NCBI GenBank assembly: GCA_946807835.1
Contig: OX327700.1
Location: 23,596,001 to 23,660,000, forward strand
DNA: 64,000 bases
Reading direction: 5' to 3'
Source of the DNA: Ailanthus altissimus
Lineage: Eukaryota > Streptophyta > Magnoliopsida > Sapindales > Simaroubaceae
Shown: positions 12,590 through 24,491 of the stretch, one piece after another
How positions within the stretch are numbered: position 1 is the stretch's first letter
Layout of the letters: every line of letters begins with the position of its first letter
Made by a program: the position numbers and the translations under genes
Notes under the pieces: model-generated
Database searches by the model: none
Seen by the model: the letters and a program-made list of their open reading frames with translations, nothing else
What the model was told of the DNA's origin: nothing

Positions 12590-13611
12590 GAGCAAATGAC
12601 ATTTTTATCCTAATATTATGGCTTAAATGACAATTTTACCCTAATAAATTTGTAATACTCAATTTTGCCCCAATTTGTTAATTTTTACCATTAGTTTTAA
12701 TAATTGAAAGGTAAGAGAGTAATCTAACTATAAAAATAAACTATACTTTGGACACGTGACATAACTTTACTAATTCATTGTCTTCTTGAACACGTAACAT
12801 AATCTAATCCATTAATTTAATTTATGTAAATTTAAAAAATAAACTTTAATAAAAAGACACATGTCATAATGTGATTAGTTACTTTTGGACACATGTTAAT
12901 ATGTTATTAATTTATATTTTTATTAAATAATTTTTAAAATTTTAAATTAATTAATAATTAAAAATATATAAAAACAGAATTGGAGTGTTGCCGAAAAAAG
13001 TTGGACCGACGAGCCACTATTTTTCAGCGACACTCAAATGACAAAAAATGATCAAATTACATCATGGAACTCTATTTTCTCTGATCTACACACTAGTGTG
13101 GTCATTTTTTATATAAAAAAAGACCAAAACATGACCAAAATAAGTGGAGGGGTGGTGATTGCCGCCCCTCTCCACCTATTTTGACCATTTTTTGATCTTT
13201 TTTTTTTAGTCAAAAATTACCATACAATTGTGTAAATTAGAAAAAATAGAGTCTAATTATATAAATTTTAAATTTTTTTACTATCCTAACATTGTCGAAT
13301 AACAACGGCCAATTGTCATTTTTTTACGACAATAATAATAGTTAATTATAGTAATTTTTTATTATTAATTATTTTATTTATTAATAATTAACCAATTATA
13401 TAGTAATGCGTGTCCAAATTATCTACTGATATGTGTACATTTCCATATTTTTTCAAAATATATTAATAATAGGGGTAAAATAATAAATGATTATTAAAAA
13501 TAGAATTACCATTCAAATAAACAACAAAAGTTGACAAATTAAGACAAAATTGATTATTAAAATAAAAGTGTCACGTAAGTCTTAATATTAGAGTACGTAT
13601 GACATTTGCTC
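12590..13611. mobile_element. Complete foldback MULE-MITE, 1,022 bp, long inverted arms
   Basis: The ends are perfect inverted copies, GAGCAAATG at 12590 and CATTTGCTC ending at 13611. The similarity continues inward through almost the whole element. For example, GAGCAAATGACATTTTTATC on the left pairs with the complement of the right end, and AAGTGGAGGGGTGGTG (around 13142-13157) pairs with CGCCCCTCTCCACCT (around 13163-13176). The turn is near 13158. The left arm is about 570 bp and the right about 450 bp. There is no open frame. With the 10-bp target duplication this identifies a non-autonomous Mutator-like foldback element. Confidence 0.85.
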
Positions 13612-13621
13612 TATTTTCATC
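13612..13621. repeat. 10-bp target-site duplication, right copy
   Basis: TATTTTCATC directly follows the foldback MITE and pairs with 12580-12589, with one mismatch. Confidence 0.75.
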
Positions 13622-14059
13622 TTTAAAATATACCTAATGAAGTTAACACTATGAACATTGTATATTATATTATAAAATTATTCATATATAATATCTGATT
13701 GAATCATAATACTCAATCTCTCCCCAACTTCAATAATCCTTAATGCTTCCAAATAAACTCACTCATTTTGAGTCAAAACAAAACGTAAGTGGTACTTGTC
13801 ATTTTATCTAAAATAAAAATAAATATCATAAATTAGATAATTAAAAAAAAGTTTTATTTTATGATATTTAAGATTTTAAAATCATAAAAAAATATTTTTC
13901 AATTGAGAGCACAATAATTTATTTTCTCAACAAATTTTGTTGAGCACAACTGCTTGACAAATTATGTTGAGCACAACAATTGTGCTCGATTGCTTTTGTC
14001 AAGCATAATAATTGTGCTCAACGAAAAGCTTTCAACCTGCACTTGCTTGACACTAGAAT

Positions 14060-14940
14060 CCTGTTTATACCAAAATATATCAAATCAGAAACCAATCAAA
14101 ACTAGTTTGCTATATTGCATTTAAAAGATGTTTTTAATTTTATACTATTCAAATAAATGCTATAAGAAAAATGCAAGAGCAAATAATAGTAAGAACTTTT
14201 AAATGAAATAAACAAGTCATGAGAAATTTTTTTTTTTCTCAAATATTCAATCTATGAATTCTTTTTTAAATAAATGGCTTTTATGTGTTTATTTATTTTA
14301 CATACACAAATTTTCGTTTTGGTTTTATTTTCTGTGTCTTAGAGCGAGTTTGCTGCATGTATTAAAGAAATTTGTTTGTTATAAATGAATTTGTTAAGGC
14401 AACGGAAGCATTTTTATCCTCACAACCTCTTATTTGGCTAAAATAATGCAAAATAAAAACTTTTGACTATAATAATAAAAACCTCCCAAAAATAACTAAT
14501 TTTGATTAAAGCCCAAAAATATAGTAGCACTCATAATAGATTTACTCCCTGAAATGGATTCTTTTTACTAGATGATGATTAGTGAATCGCAATTCACAGG
14601 GAAACTTTAATAGTTATAAGAAATACCAACGGCAATGACTATTTAAGAACCCAAAATATAAATTCTCAAAAAGCAGTAACTTTTCACCGAGGGTAAAATA
14701 AAATGGCAACAACAAAATGTCAATAAAATCCCAACTGTTTCTATGCCTCTAAAAATTTTGACAACAGCCTCATAATTCGTAACGCCCATAATGTTTATCA
14801 GTTATTGCTCTCAAAGGAAATGAACTCATAAAACCCCAGTTAAAATAATTGTTTCCTTAACCAAAAGACAGCCAAGATATATATAAAAGAGAAAAAAGGA
14901 ACGAAAATGGCGAAAAAAATAACATCCAAGATAAGGGGAA
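14060..14940. other. Intergenic sequence and SAM synthetase 3' UTR
   Basis: Sequence between the MULE debris and the SAM synthetase stop codon. The part next to 14947 (roughly 14650-14947) should be that gene's 3' UTR on the minus strand. No other feature was recognised. Confidence 0.5.
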
Positions 14941-14947
14941 ATAGGCT

Positions 14948-16123
14948 CTAAGCTGTGCTAGGTTTGAGAAGCTTGACAGTTTCCCAGGTGAAATCCGGGT
15001 CATCGCGGCCAAAATGCCCATAAGCAGCACTCTTCTGATACCTGAAATTGCCTCCTCTCTTGAGATCAAGATTAACTGCAATCATCCCAGGCCTGAAGTC
15101 AAAGTTCTCCTTAATAAGAGCCAGTATGTCCTTGTCTGGAATCTTTCCTGTTTCATAAGTGTCCACAAACACAGACAACGGATCTGGCACACCAATCGCA
15201 TAAGAGACCTGCACAATGCAGCGACGGGCAAGCCCAGAAGCCACCACACTCTTTGCAGCCTGCCTGGCAATATAAGCACCGCTGCGATCCACCTTCGAAG
15301 AATCCTTTCCTGAGAAGGCACCACCACCATGAGCACCCCAACCTCCATAAGTGTCGACAATTATCTTCCTACCGGTAAGCCCTGCATCCCCATGTGGCCC
15401 ACCAATGACAAAACGACCCGAGGGGTTGAGGTGGAAGATTGTCTTGTCATCAAGGTATTTTGCTGGAATAACTGGTTTAATAACATGCTCCATCAGGTCC
15501 TTAGCAATCTGCTCCTTGGAAACAGTTTCATCGTGCTGAGTTGAAATGAGGATAGTGTGGACCCTCACTGGGACCATGGCTCCACCTTCATTCCGGTACT
15601 CAACAGTCACTTGGGTTTTCCCATCAGGCCTCTGCCAGGGGATTATTTTACTCTTTCTTACCTCAGAAAGTCTGGCTCCTAGCTTGGTGGCTAGAACATG
15701 AGTCAGAGGCATTAGCTCAGATGTTTCATCAGTTGCATAACCAAACATGTGACCTTGATCACCAGCACCAATTTCCTCAGGCCTCTTGCTCAAGTGGCCA
15801 TGCACACTTTGGGCAATTTCAGGGCTCTGTTCTTCGATATTGACAAGAACCTTGCAACTGTCAGCATCAAGTCCGATATCAGCTGACGAGAATCCAATGC
15901 CCCTGCAAGTGTCACGAACAATCGTTTCATAGTTCACTTGGGCCTTGGTGGTTATTTCACCAAAGATCATAACCATATGTTTCTTAGTACAGGTCTCGCA
16001 GGCAACTTTACTCTCAGGATCTTGTTCCAGACAAGCATCGAGGATTGCATCAGATATTTGGTCGCAGAGCTTGTCAGGATGCCCTTCATTGACCGATTCA
16101 GAAGTGAAGAGAAAAGTATCCAT
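14948..16123 (-). CDS. SAMS: S-adenosylmethionine synthetase (methionine adenosyltransferase)
   Basis: A single uninterrupted frame of 391 aa, the standard plant length (about 390-393). The enzyme makes S-adenosylmethionine from methionine and ATP and releases phosphate and diphosphate; it needs Mg2+ and K+ and works as an oligomer, mainly in the cytosol. SAM feeds methylation, ethylene and polyamine synthesis. The start [20 protein letters not shown] is typical. Family signature 1, [15 protein letters not shown], lies near residues 118-132. Signature 2, GGGAFSGKD, lies near 265-273 and is followed by [10 protein letters not shown] where [10 protein letters not shown] is more usual. The C-terminus [14 protein letters not shown] is conserved. 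No damage is seen. The intronless CDS with an intron in the leader is the normal plant arrangement. Several SAMS paralogues exist in plants, and I cannot say which this is. Confidence 0.97.
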   Translation of the reverse strand: MDTFLFTSESVNEGHPDKLCDQISDAILDACLEQDPESKVACETCTKKHMVMIFGEITTKAQVNYETIVRDTCRGIGFSSADIGLDADSCKVLVNIEEQSPEIAQSVHGHLSKRPEEIGAGDQGHMFGYATDETSELMPLTHVLATKLGARLSEVRKSKIIPWQRPDGKTQVTVEYRNEGGAMVPVRVHTILISTQHDETVSKEQIAKDLMEHVIKPVIPAKYLDDKTIFHLNPSGRFVIGGPHGDAGLTGRKIIVDTYGGWGAHGGGAFSGKDSSKVDRSGAYIARQAAKSVVASGLARRCIVQVSYAIGVPDPLSVFVDTYETGKIPDKDILALIKENFDFRPGMIAVNLDLKRGGNFRYQKSAAYGHFGRDDPDFTWETVKLLKPSTA

Positions 16124-16129
16124 CGCTTG

Positions 16130-17373
16130 CTAGAGAAGAAACATTGTAGACGAATGTCAGTTTTCTACCATACACAAATTGAAATTTCAAGGGAACACTA
16201 AGCAGAATAAAGCTCAGTACAACAATTGCTATGGTCCTAATATGCCTCAAATCCTTAACGTTTTAGTGAATCGCAGAAGTATTTAAGTAGTAAAACAAAT
16301 CCAGTCTGAACATCTTGATTTTTTCTACGAGTTCTTGGTAAAACTTGATCATCAGAACCACCCAGACTCTTACCCCTCTACTAGTATCCAATTACAGTAA
16401 CATACAGTTAATAGAACAATATGTTCATAGAGTTCATACTAAGGACCAATAAGCAAAACCGTCTTAGATAATTAAACTCCAAAACTATTATCTTTGTTTA
16501 AGAGACTTGCACAACCCTAAAAAAAGTGCTAAGGACCAAAGAAATACAATAAATCATTACAAAGCATCATTTCCTTTGTGTTAAATCAATACAAAAACAT
16601 GCCCCTTCATAACTGCTTTCTTTCAGCTTAACACATCAACTATGTGTTTGGTAACTACCTTCCAGCTTTACTTCTAAAATTCAGCAATTTCACTCCACAG
16701 CTACTGACATAAAAAACCAACATAAAAATAGTTTTTACTTCACAGCTAACATTTATCAAATACCAATCCACCTTTAATTGACAACTAATAATTCCCACCT
16801 TAACCGCATTAGGAGGACCCTGCATAGTAACAAATAAAAGCCCTTGAGTTCAAAAAGCTAATTAACGTCAGTAACCTGGAGCTGGATCTTGTTTGATATT
16901 ATATTTTCCCATTGTCGTTCTGGAAATACACATTCATAAAAACAATAAAGAACTAATGAATACTATATGGACTGCATTCTTTCACTAGAGCTCATTTGAA
17001 GCAAACGATTTCCAATCCGATTAATACCGCCTAATGGATCCATTAACATAAGCAGAAAGTCCAGCAACGTCCTATAGTTTGAGATGATCGCATGCGATTG
17101 TACAAAATCATAAGAGCCAAGTTCCCTTCTTACAACTTAGATTTCACACAGCCGAATAAATTTAATTTTTTTTTCCAAATTCAGAACGCATGGAAAACCC
17201 CACTATAGACAAGTAAAAGGAAGAGAAACAAAAAATCGAAACGGAAATTATTACTGAAGTTAGAACACATATAAAAGATGATAAAGTAACAAACAACGCA
17301 TACAGATTAATATAATTTTCTCTATTAGTAATTAAACAAAACATAATTTGATTGAGTATATGCTAGTACTTAC
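16130..17373 (-). other. 5'-leader intron of SAM synthetase
   Basis: On the minus strand a consensus donor, AAAAA|GTAAGT, lies at 17374/17373. The acceptor TTCTTCTCTAG|CAAGCG ends at 16130, six nucleotides before the ATG at 16123. This gives a 1,244-bp intron in the untranslated leader, separating a short non-coding first exon (from 17374 up to roughly 17460) from the coding exon. Leader introns are common in plant SAMS genes and often raise expression; that role is inferred here. The long sequence without competing ORFs supports the call. Confidence 0.8.
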
Positions 17374-17469
17374 TTTTTAAAAAGAGAGAATATCAAGAGA
17401 AGACTCGGAAGATATGAAGGAGAGTGAAGAGGGAAGAGGAAAATGAGTCACAAGAAGATGGCAGGTCAG

Positions 17470-20150
17470 CTTAGTTCGGTGATTATCGCGCGAACTCGTT
17501 CGCTCTTTTAACTGCGCGATCCGGTATTCTCGATGTTGGGTTGGGTTGTTTCGGAAAAGCCGAGTACGTGTTACACGTCAAATTCAAGATCAAGGTAGGG
17601 AAAAATAATACCCAGTCAGTTTTTGTTTCTTTTTTTCTTTTTATTAAAAGTTCGAATAGAAATGAATTACGTTAAATGATTAAATAAAATAATAAAAAAT
17701 TAATACTTTTATAAATTTTTAATATTTAATTAATGAAAAATATAAAAATATAGAATTAAAATAGTATTTAATTATATAAATTAATATTTAAAAAAATTGT
17801 TGATCTAAAATTTAGTAAATCGATAATCAACGAGTTAAATTTGTTAGTTGTTAAGAAGTTAGGCTTATGATGATAAAGATAGGATAAAATTAAACCGATT
17901 TAATCACTCTTTTTTTTTATGGATATCTCATTTAATAAGAACCTACAACCAAAGAAGAAAGTAAGGTTGCACTAGATATTTTTTCGGTGTAAACACTTTG
18001 ATACTAATTATATTTACTAAATGATAAGATATTTGTAATATTTTAAATATTATATAATCTAAGAAAGTTTAAATTTTATTTAAAAAAGATTAGATCAGTA
18101 CTAAGAGTTGACAATATTAAAAGTATAAATGCTAAAAGTTATCACGTTATAAGAGTTAGCGAAATTTAAGGAGTTAGAGTATTGTAATAGTTACTAATAG
18201 TGCTAAGAAATGATATTATACAATTTGTTTTCAAAAACTATGCTCTTAATCTATCTTTGTCGATGCGGGTCTATCAGTAAAATTATTTTATATAAATCAG
18301 TGTATGTTTATATTTAAATGATCTAGATGGTTAATCTTAACTGACCATGAGCTTAGTAGAAACTTATATAGGCATACGGGTATTCAGTAAGAACTAGGTA
18401 ATGAATAGACTCATGATGACCTCCAACATACATCACATGAAGCCGTTAATGGTAAATTTTCTTGAGTTGAATAGTATTCGTTGTCTTTTAACCTGAGCGT
18501 CGCAGCGGGCTTATAAGTAATCTATCATACTTTAGTTCCACGATTGTCAAGAACCCTTCATGGTTTGACCACTGCGTGTTGTTAGATATGGTCTAATGCT
18601 CATAGAATTTGGTATGTGTAGATATGGGATCCGTCAGCTCACATTGATAAGTTATACATCCTAATGATCTGAGATTATATTTCAGAAAATTTTATGACCA
18701 TAAGTAATAAACTTAAAAAAGAGTTTTTCGTGAAATAAATGATAATGCAAAAGTGTTTGCAGATAACATTTACAAAAATACGAATCTGGAGATAAACTCA
18801 TGAATGAATAAATAAAGATTTAACGATAATGATCTACATTTCTGCTCTGCCAAGATATAGGTGACAAATTAATTATATGTATATGTTATGATCTCAATTT
18901 GTATAGTCTAACACGTCGTTTTATAATATTTGTGACATGTGCATGGAGCATCATTCACAGATGTATGGAGAAGTTTCATATAACAAATTGAGTGTGGACT
19001 TAGAGAGCCCTGCAATATAAAGTGTACTCGTTGTACATTATGGTAGCAGACTGGATTGAATAGTTCAATTCAAAAAAATTTAGTAAACTGGATATTTATT
19101 TTAAGATCCCTCGGAATGTACACTTGTCAAGACTCAAGTGTTAATATATTTAATTAATTGACAAGAATTATTGACTAATAAGATAATGATAATTGGCACA
19201 ATTTGAATTTTAATTGTTTGACTTTTAAATGAAAAAAATAACCTTACTCGTAAAATAAACAAAATCTTTAACTAATTCAAAAATAATTTTTAAATTAATA
19301 ACATTTTTGTTAAGTAAATAAATTAATATAATAAGAAAAAAAACAAGAGGGCCTGGTTAACTTTGTATGGTGGGCCGTTAGTTGACTTAAGGAAAGGGAA
19401 ATTGCTATATAAAATAAAATGTTTTCATTTGGTAATTGGAAGAGAATTTGGCTCCACAAAGAAAAAAAAAGAAAAAGAGAGCATTTTGATTTAGTTTCAA
19501 TAATTAAAATTATTCATCATTTTTTCTTCTTTCATTAAGGCCAACCACCATTAAAGCATGAGAGAACTTGCTTTATTGTTTAAGAGTTGAAAAAAATAAA
19601 ACACTTTTATCGCTTTAAAAATAAATTGGTTAAAGAATTAACTAAAGATTATGTTTAAGTTTTAAACATTTTGTTGGAAATTAAAGTGATCATTTTAAAG
19701 GCTTAAGCCTACCTAGTTGAGTTTTAGAATTGCTAACGCATGCATTTTAAAGCGGATTTAAGTTTTGAACATAATTTTCAAAGACATATAAGGAGATTTC
19801 TCAATCTTATTTCTCATTAATGTAATGAAGACTTAATTTAAATGTGTTTATTGTATTAAAAAATTATATTTTTAATTTTGGTGGGCAATTTATATATATG
19901 AGATGCATAAACTGTATTGTAATGAACGCATTGCATATGCATGCACCCTAGAAAAATAACATACTTTCAAGTAGGACTTATGCCGTAATTTTTGGGATGT
20001 CCTTTAAATTTAAGAATCTTTCCTTGATAAGCTTGACATTATTTACTACTCTCATAAATTAAATCATTTCATGAATTTTCCTTTGACTTTTATAATGGTT
20101 GAGTTTGGACTTATCTTTTGCTTGATATAGGCAAAGATTGTTCCCCTTGT
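17470..20150. other. Gene-free region upstream of SAM synthetase
   Basis: 17470-17600 is probably SAMS promoter and is richer in GC, with TCGCGCGAAC near 17485. The rest is AT-rich intergenic DNA without a supported open frame. 18240-19150 has a less AT-biased, retrotransposon-LTR-like texture, but I could find no ends, primer site or protein match. Nothing further can be claimed. Confidence 0.45.
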
Positions 20151-20445
20151 TTGGAGATTAATCGAATAAGGTAGTCGAATTACGTCCACTGTTTTGACCA
20201 ACTTTAGTAGTGGCGAGTTTAACCAAGCAGGATAGCCAAGTTGTGACTAATGCTCTAACTAGCTCAATGAGATTGGAGGTCACTATTTTGGAGTCTGACC
20301 GAATAAGGTAGTTGAGTTATAACTAATGTTCTAACCAACTTGAAGATTGTAGATAGTCTAATCTCTTTTGAAGTCTGATCGAATATGGTACCCAAGTCAC
20401 GATCAATGCTCTAACTCGCTTGGAGAGGATGCCTATAGTTTAAGG
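20150..20445. repeat. Degenerate minisatellite, about four units of 65-80 bp
   Basis: Four diverged units follow one another from about 20153, 20219, 20290 and 20371. Each has the order: GGAG/GAAG-TCTGA-like start, CGAATAAGGTAG or similar, a (T/C)GA(A/G)TTA or AGTTGTGACTAATG-like block, CTCTAAC(C/T)(A/C)(A/G)CT, and a spacer. Best preserved are units 3 and 4, with TCTGACCGAATAAGGTAG and TCTGATCGAATATGGTAC. Unit lengths vary through indels. No coding potential is seen. Confidence 0.7.
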
Positions 20446-20449
20446 ACAT

Positions 20450-21565
20450 ATTTGGGTCGATGTTATCTTTTAGGCTTAAACTAAGACCTCTTAGACCTTG
20501 TGAGTCGCAATCTTTTGAGTCTAATAGACCAGAGTTTTTAGGCCTTATAAACCAAAATCTAGGGAGGAGCAAATATTAATATAAATTTTATTACAATTAT
20601 TTATACTTTATATATTTTTTAAAAGTTGTAATATGTTAAAAATACATTAATCTTAGAACTGTATCACATTCTTTAATTCCACATCACTTATGAATAACTT
20701 GTGATAATAAAAGAAGCTAATCTTATTAGCTAAATTCATAATAACCAATTCACTAAGGGACCTTTTTCTTATTTTATAATTTTGATTAATGCGTATGTAT
20801 AATAGTCACATATTTGTTACTGTCTACACAAAACATTACATTTGCTAGATTATTAATATAAATTATTAGATTGGGGGCATAATTCCTAGATTACTATTAT
20901 ATATTATAGAGTTATATTTACTTTTAGTTAAGTTTTTATCCTGTTGAATTTTTTTTTTAGCAATGTAAAATATAATAAAAGTGGCGAGATTCAGAGGGTA
21001 GTATTGTGAGGTGGTGGGAGGGATAAGTCAATGAATTCCACTCCCCCACTCTTGTGTAACCTCCCTATAATGTATATATACTTTCTAATATTTTCTAGAG
21101 GTGCCCTATTATTTTTCAAATGTGTTCTAGTACTTGAGTTATTATTTTTATTATTTATTTATAATTTTTCAGTTTTTAAGTAAGGGCTTGTCCTTAATAT
21201 AGTACTCCGCTAAGGTTGAGAGCTTCTTGCTCTTTTGAAGCTAAGCTTAGTGTGAAATGGAATCAAAGCCACATGATTTTTCTTAATTGGTACTTGTCTC
21301 GGTCACAAAATTGGCTACCAACCAAAACATATCATGTATTCAAAAATATAATTTTGTTATCTTTAGAATTACCTTATAGATGAAATTATATGGTAAAAAT
21401 ATCATTGAACATGACATGTTAAAAAAGACTTACTCTACCTTTTATATCTTTAATATTATTTTGTAGCAATAATACAACGAGCGTCATTTAAAAAAAATAT
21501 TCACAATTGCTTATATGCTTTTGGTTATTGAACAAAACAATGAGCTTTTATTAAAAATTTAATTC
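20450..21565. other. Intergenic AT-rich sequence, nothing recognised
   Basis: No open frame, RNA gene or clear repeat was recognised. A short C-rich/G-rich patch at 21000-21055 is not explained. Confidence 0.4.
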
Positions 21566-21568
21566 TTA

Positions 21569-21966
21569 AAGGGATATTATTGTGAATACCTTTAAGGTAT
21601 CACTTAATTTTAGTAATATCTACTAGTTTAAAAAATAGACAGTAATGCCCAACCGTTAAGGAGTATTTTGTTAGAATTAACAGAATTACGTGAAATGATT
21701 AAATTACCTTTTTTAAAAATAAAAAAATAGTAAAATGATAATTTTATCCCTACAAAGCACCATTTTCTATTAAAAAAATTAATATTTTAATAATAAATAA
21801 TTTTTTTTTAATTTTATATTAATAATATTAATAATTTTAAAAAATTAATTAATAAAAATAATAAACCGTGGCCATTGTAGAGGAGTGGATATTATTGCTT
21901 ATTTCTCAAATTAATAAGTATTACTGAAATTAAATTATACCTTAAGGGTATTCACGATAATGTCTC
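21569..21966. mobile_element. MITE with about 50-bp terminal inverted repeats
   Basis: The left end GGGATATTATTGTGAATACC at 21571, followed by TTTAAGGTATCACTTAATTTT, pairs with the complement of the right end (about 21912-21965). That complement reads GAGACATTATCGTGAATACC and then CTTAAGGTATAATTTAATTTC. The internal 290 bp is AT-rich without a frame. Element length is about 395 bp. The exact ends, target duplication and superfamily were not settled. Confidence 0.7.
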
Positions 21967-22101
21967 TTCCCTGGAGCAAATGTAAGCATTTATAGCAATA
22001 ATAGACAAAATAGAGAAGGCGGAAAAAAATACAATTATCACCCTATGATAATTATAAGCCTTTAGGATTAAGAAAGGAGAAATACATAGAAGTGGAATGA
22101 A

Positions 22102-23050
22102 AAGAAAATTAATAATAATACTTGTAATAGATGTGATGCGAAGGGACATTGATCTCTTACATGTCATACTCCAAAATATCTTACAAATCTCTATATGACA
22201 TCTATTAATGCAAAGAAAAAGAATATAGAGATAAACTTTATAAATGACTTATATTTTCTAAATCTTACTTATGTAGATATGTTTGACTTTCTTGAGAATT
22301 AAAAAGAGAACACCGATCATTTAATTGATGTTAAACAATTATAATATAAACTTTAGTTAATATTTCTAACCATTTTTTTTTTCTTTTTGGCACTTTTTAA
22401 TGTATGGCCCTACTCTGTTTTTAATTTCTTTGTAGTTTTGTGCTTTTTAAGTACTTTTTAATGTATTATCTTATTGTTTAATGTTAATTTTTTTTACTAA
22501 AGAATGTAACTTTTAAAAATAAATTGTCTATTTTTAAAAGAAAATTTGAAGATACATGTTTAGCTTACAGTACAATCACACATATTATTCTTTGAGATAA
22601 GAAATATTTTTTAAATTTGACAATGATTGAAGCAAAGTTAATACTATATTAGGTCCTGCATATCTATTGGAGACTTCGAAAGAGCAATGATCTTATTAAC
22701 AAGTGAAAAGGTTATATATCGATAATACTTTATATGTATACAAATCTAGAAGAAATCTACTCAACTCTAAAAATATCTTTCGAAATGAGTATTATATTGA
22801 GACTTTAAATAAAAATAATGTAAAATATCTTTACATTACTTCTAATGTCTCAAATGAAAAATGCATATTTAAAGAATTTTTTACTACATTATCCAATTGT
22901 ATTATATAATGACAAATCTAATTGAAACTTACATAGTAATGAACCAGAAGTTCAATGACCCCAAAATATTTATGTTATGGCATGACTGTCTTGATCATCT
23001 ATGATTAACAATGATACATAAAATCATTAAATAGACATCTATTAAAGGAG
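22102..23050 (+). pseudogene. Ty1/copia gag-pol debris: zinc knuckle and GAG-pre-integrase
   Basis: 22123-22301 reads CNRCDAKGH*SLTCHTPKYL and continues to VDMFDFLEN. This is a CCHC zinc knuckle (CX2CX4HX4C, one in-frame stop) followed by the usual downstream copia segment. 22703-22909 contains YKSRRNLLNSKNI and NVKYLYITSNVSNEKC. After a frameshift, about 22914-23002 reads NQKFNDPKIFMLWHDCLDHL, matching the copia GAG-pre-integrase motif (WHxRLGH). The order is right for one element, but the protease part between is missing or unrecognisable. No LTRs were found near it. It is inactive. Confidence 0.75.
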
Positions 23051-24490
23051 TAGAAGACTCTACTACCAAATAAAAATATGTACTATTTATTCACAAGAAA
23101 AACTCATAATAAAACCATCCCTTACTTTGCATTTATTTATTTTAAGTGTGAATTTTAAATTTTTTATATATTTTATTATTATTTTATAAGTTCGAAGTCA
23201 ATAAAACTATTTGAAGTGAAAACCTAAAATATATATATATATATATCAAATTAAAACATTGGTCTGCTATACTAATATGCTACAATGCTCAGTGTTGTAG
23301 CTTTGAAATGATCAAAAAATTAGCTTGAAGTTATAAAGTAAACACGGAGCGCCATGAGCCAAGGTCGCAACGTTGGAATAGTAACTATGAATACCTCCTC
23401 TCCCACCAAACATTTTTTTTAACAGTATTTGACCAACATTGTAGCACTGGAAATCAAGGTTGCAGTGTTGGGTACTAAAAAAGAAAATTTTAGTTTGATT
23501 TGTATGTAAAGTTTTGCTCTAATTTAAAAATTGAAACTTATAAATAAAAAACCAAAAAAGGAACAAATTTTTATAAAGTTTAAAACAATTTTTAAAAAAA
23601 TCAAAGAGATCAAACATTATGGCAGAAAAAAAGGGATCAAAGATTGAAGAAATCAAGCAGCATAAGCCTATTTCTTTTTTCTTTATATGTTCTTACTTTA
23701 TTTAATCTTTATGATGTTGATATTATTGTGTTCTTAAACTTTAGATTTCATCAAGAATTAAATATTTATTCTAATATTATAATTTGAACTCTATTTGAAT
23801 TCTTTCTTTCTTTTATTTTATTTTATGAAGTCATGATGAATTGTTCATTTTATTTAGTATTTAATATTTTCTAATTACTTGTTTAATAATTAGATTAATT
23901 TGGGAATTTAAACAACTTTGTAAAAAAAAAAATTGGTATAAGACCATAAATAAATTAATGTATGATAATAGTGTAATTCCAATTTCTCTTTGCCATTCTT
24001 CTATAAATATGTATTAGCCTTTGTAATTGATAAATAAGAAATTTTAAAAGATTTAAACGTAGTGCTTTTATTTTGTATCATATTCTTCTTTATATTTATT
24101 TTATTTTCAAACTCGTTTACAGCAATAATCTTGTTTGTTTTTAAGAAAATGGCATTTCTGGACGTTAGAGAAGTCTCGACTTTGACTAGTTACTTACTCG
24201 TGTGCGGAGTAATTTCAGTAGGGGTAACATCGTATTTTCGTAAGTTCGTTTAGAACTAGAATGGTAAGATTTCTAGGTGCAGGGATGACACGATGACACA
24301 GTTGCACAGGAGTTTTTTGAAAGGCATATTTGCTAGAAATCCCTAATTCCCGAGTTCCGAGTTCCGAATTCCAAACTGGGTTGTTGTATGATGCAACCGT
24401 GTGCATTCATTCATTGATTCATCTGACTCTAAAGCTAAACAGCTGGAACTGAAAGCCATCAGGACGCTGCAGGCCTGTCTTTCATTCTCA
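23050..24490. other. Intergenic sequence and promoter of the methyltransferase gene
   Basis: Contains an (AT)9 run at 23229-23246 and AT-rich sequence. 23275-23480 repeats phrases like CAGTGTTGTAG, CGCAACGTTGG and TGCAGTGTTGGG, reminiscent of plant LTR sequence. The last few hundred bases should hold the promoter of the gene starting at 24492; no convincing TATA box was chosen. Confidence 0.4.
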
Positions 24491-24491
24491 A

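Larger units (their letters stand above)
10060..14060 (-). mobile_element. Decayed MULE (Mutator-like) transposon, probable extent
   Basis: MURA-type transposase fragments on the minus strand (10538-12320) are flanked by similar terminal sequences. Near 10065-10150 there is GTGCTTGACAA with TTGTCGAGCAC, and near 13930-14055 there are TTGTCAAGCA, GTTGAGCACAA and CTTGCTTGACAC. These share the inverted theme TTGTCAAGCA / TGCTTGACAA, so they may be degraded long terminal inverted repeats of one element. The complete 1,022-bp foldback element at 12590 would then be nested inside it. The exact ends are not determined and no target duplication was found. Confidence 0.4.

Noticed and set aside
14857..16201. 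Several open frames of 60-99 codons overlapping the SAM synthetase gene on both strands
   Set aside because: They are shadows of a strongly conserved 391-residue coding frame and have no recognisable domain.
24062..24253. A 63-codon hydrophobic frame upstream of the methyltransferase gene
   Set aside because: The hydrophobicity comes from T-rich DNA, there is no family match, and its end does not splice into the methyltransferase frame.
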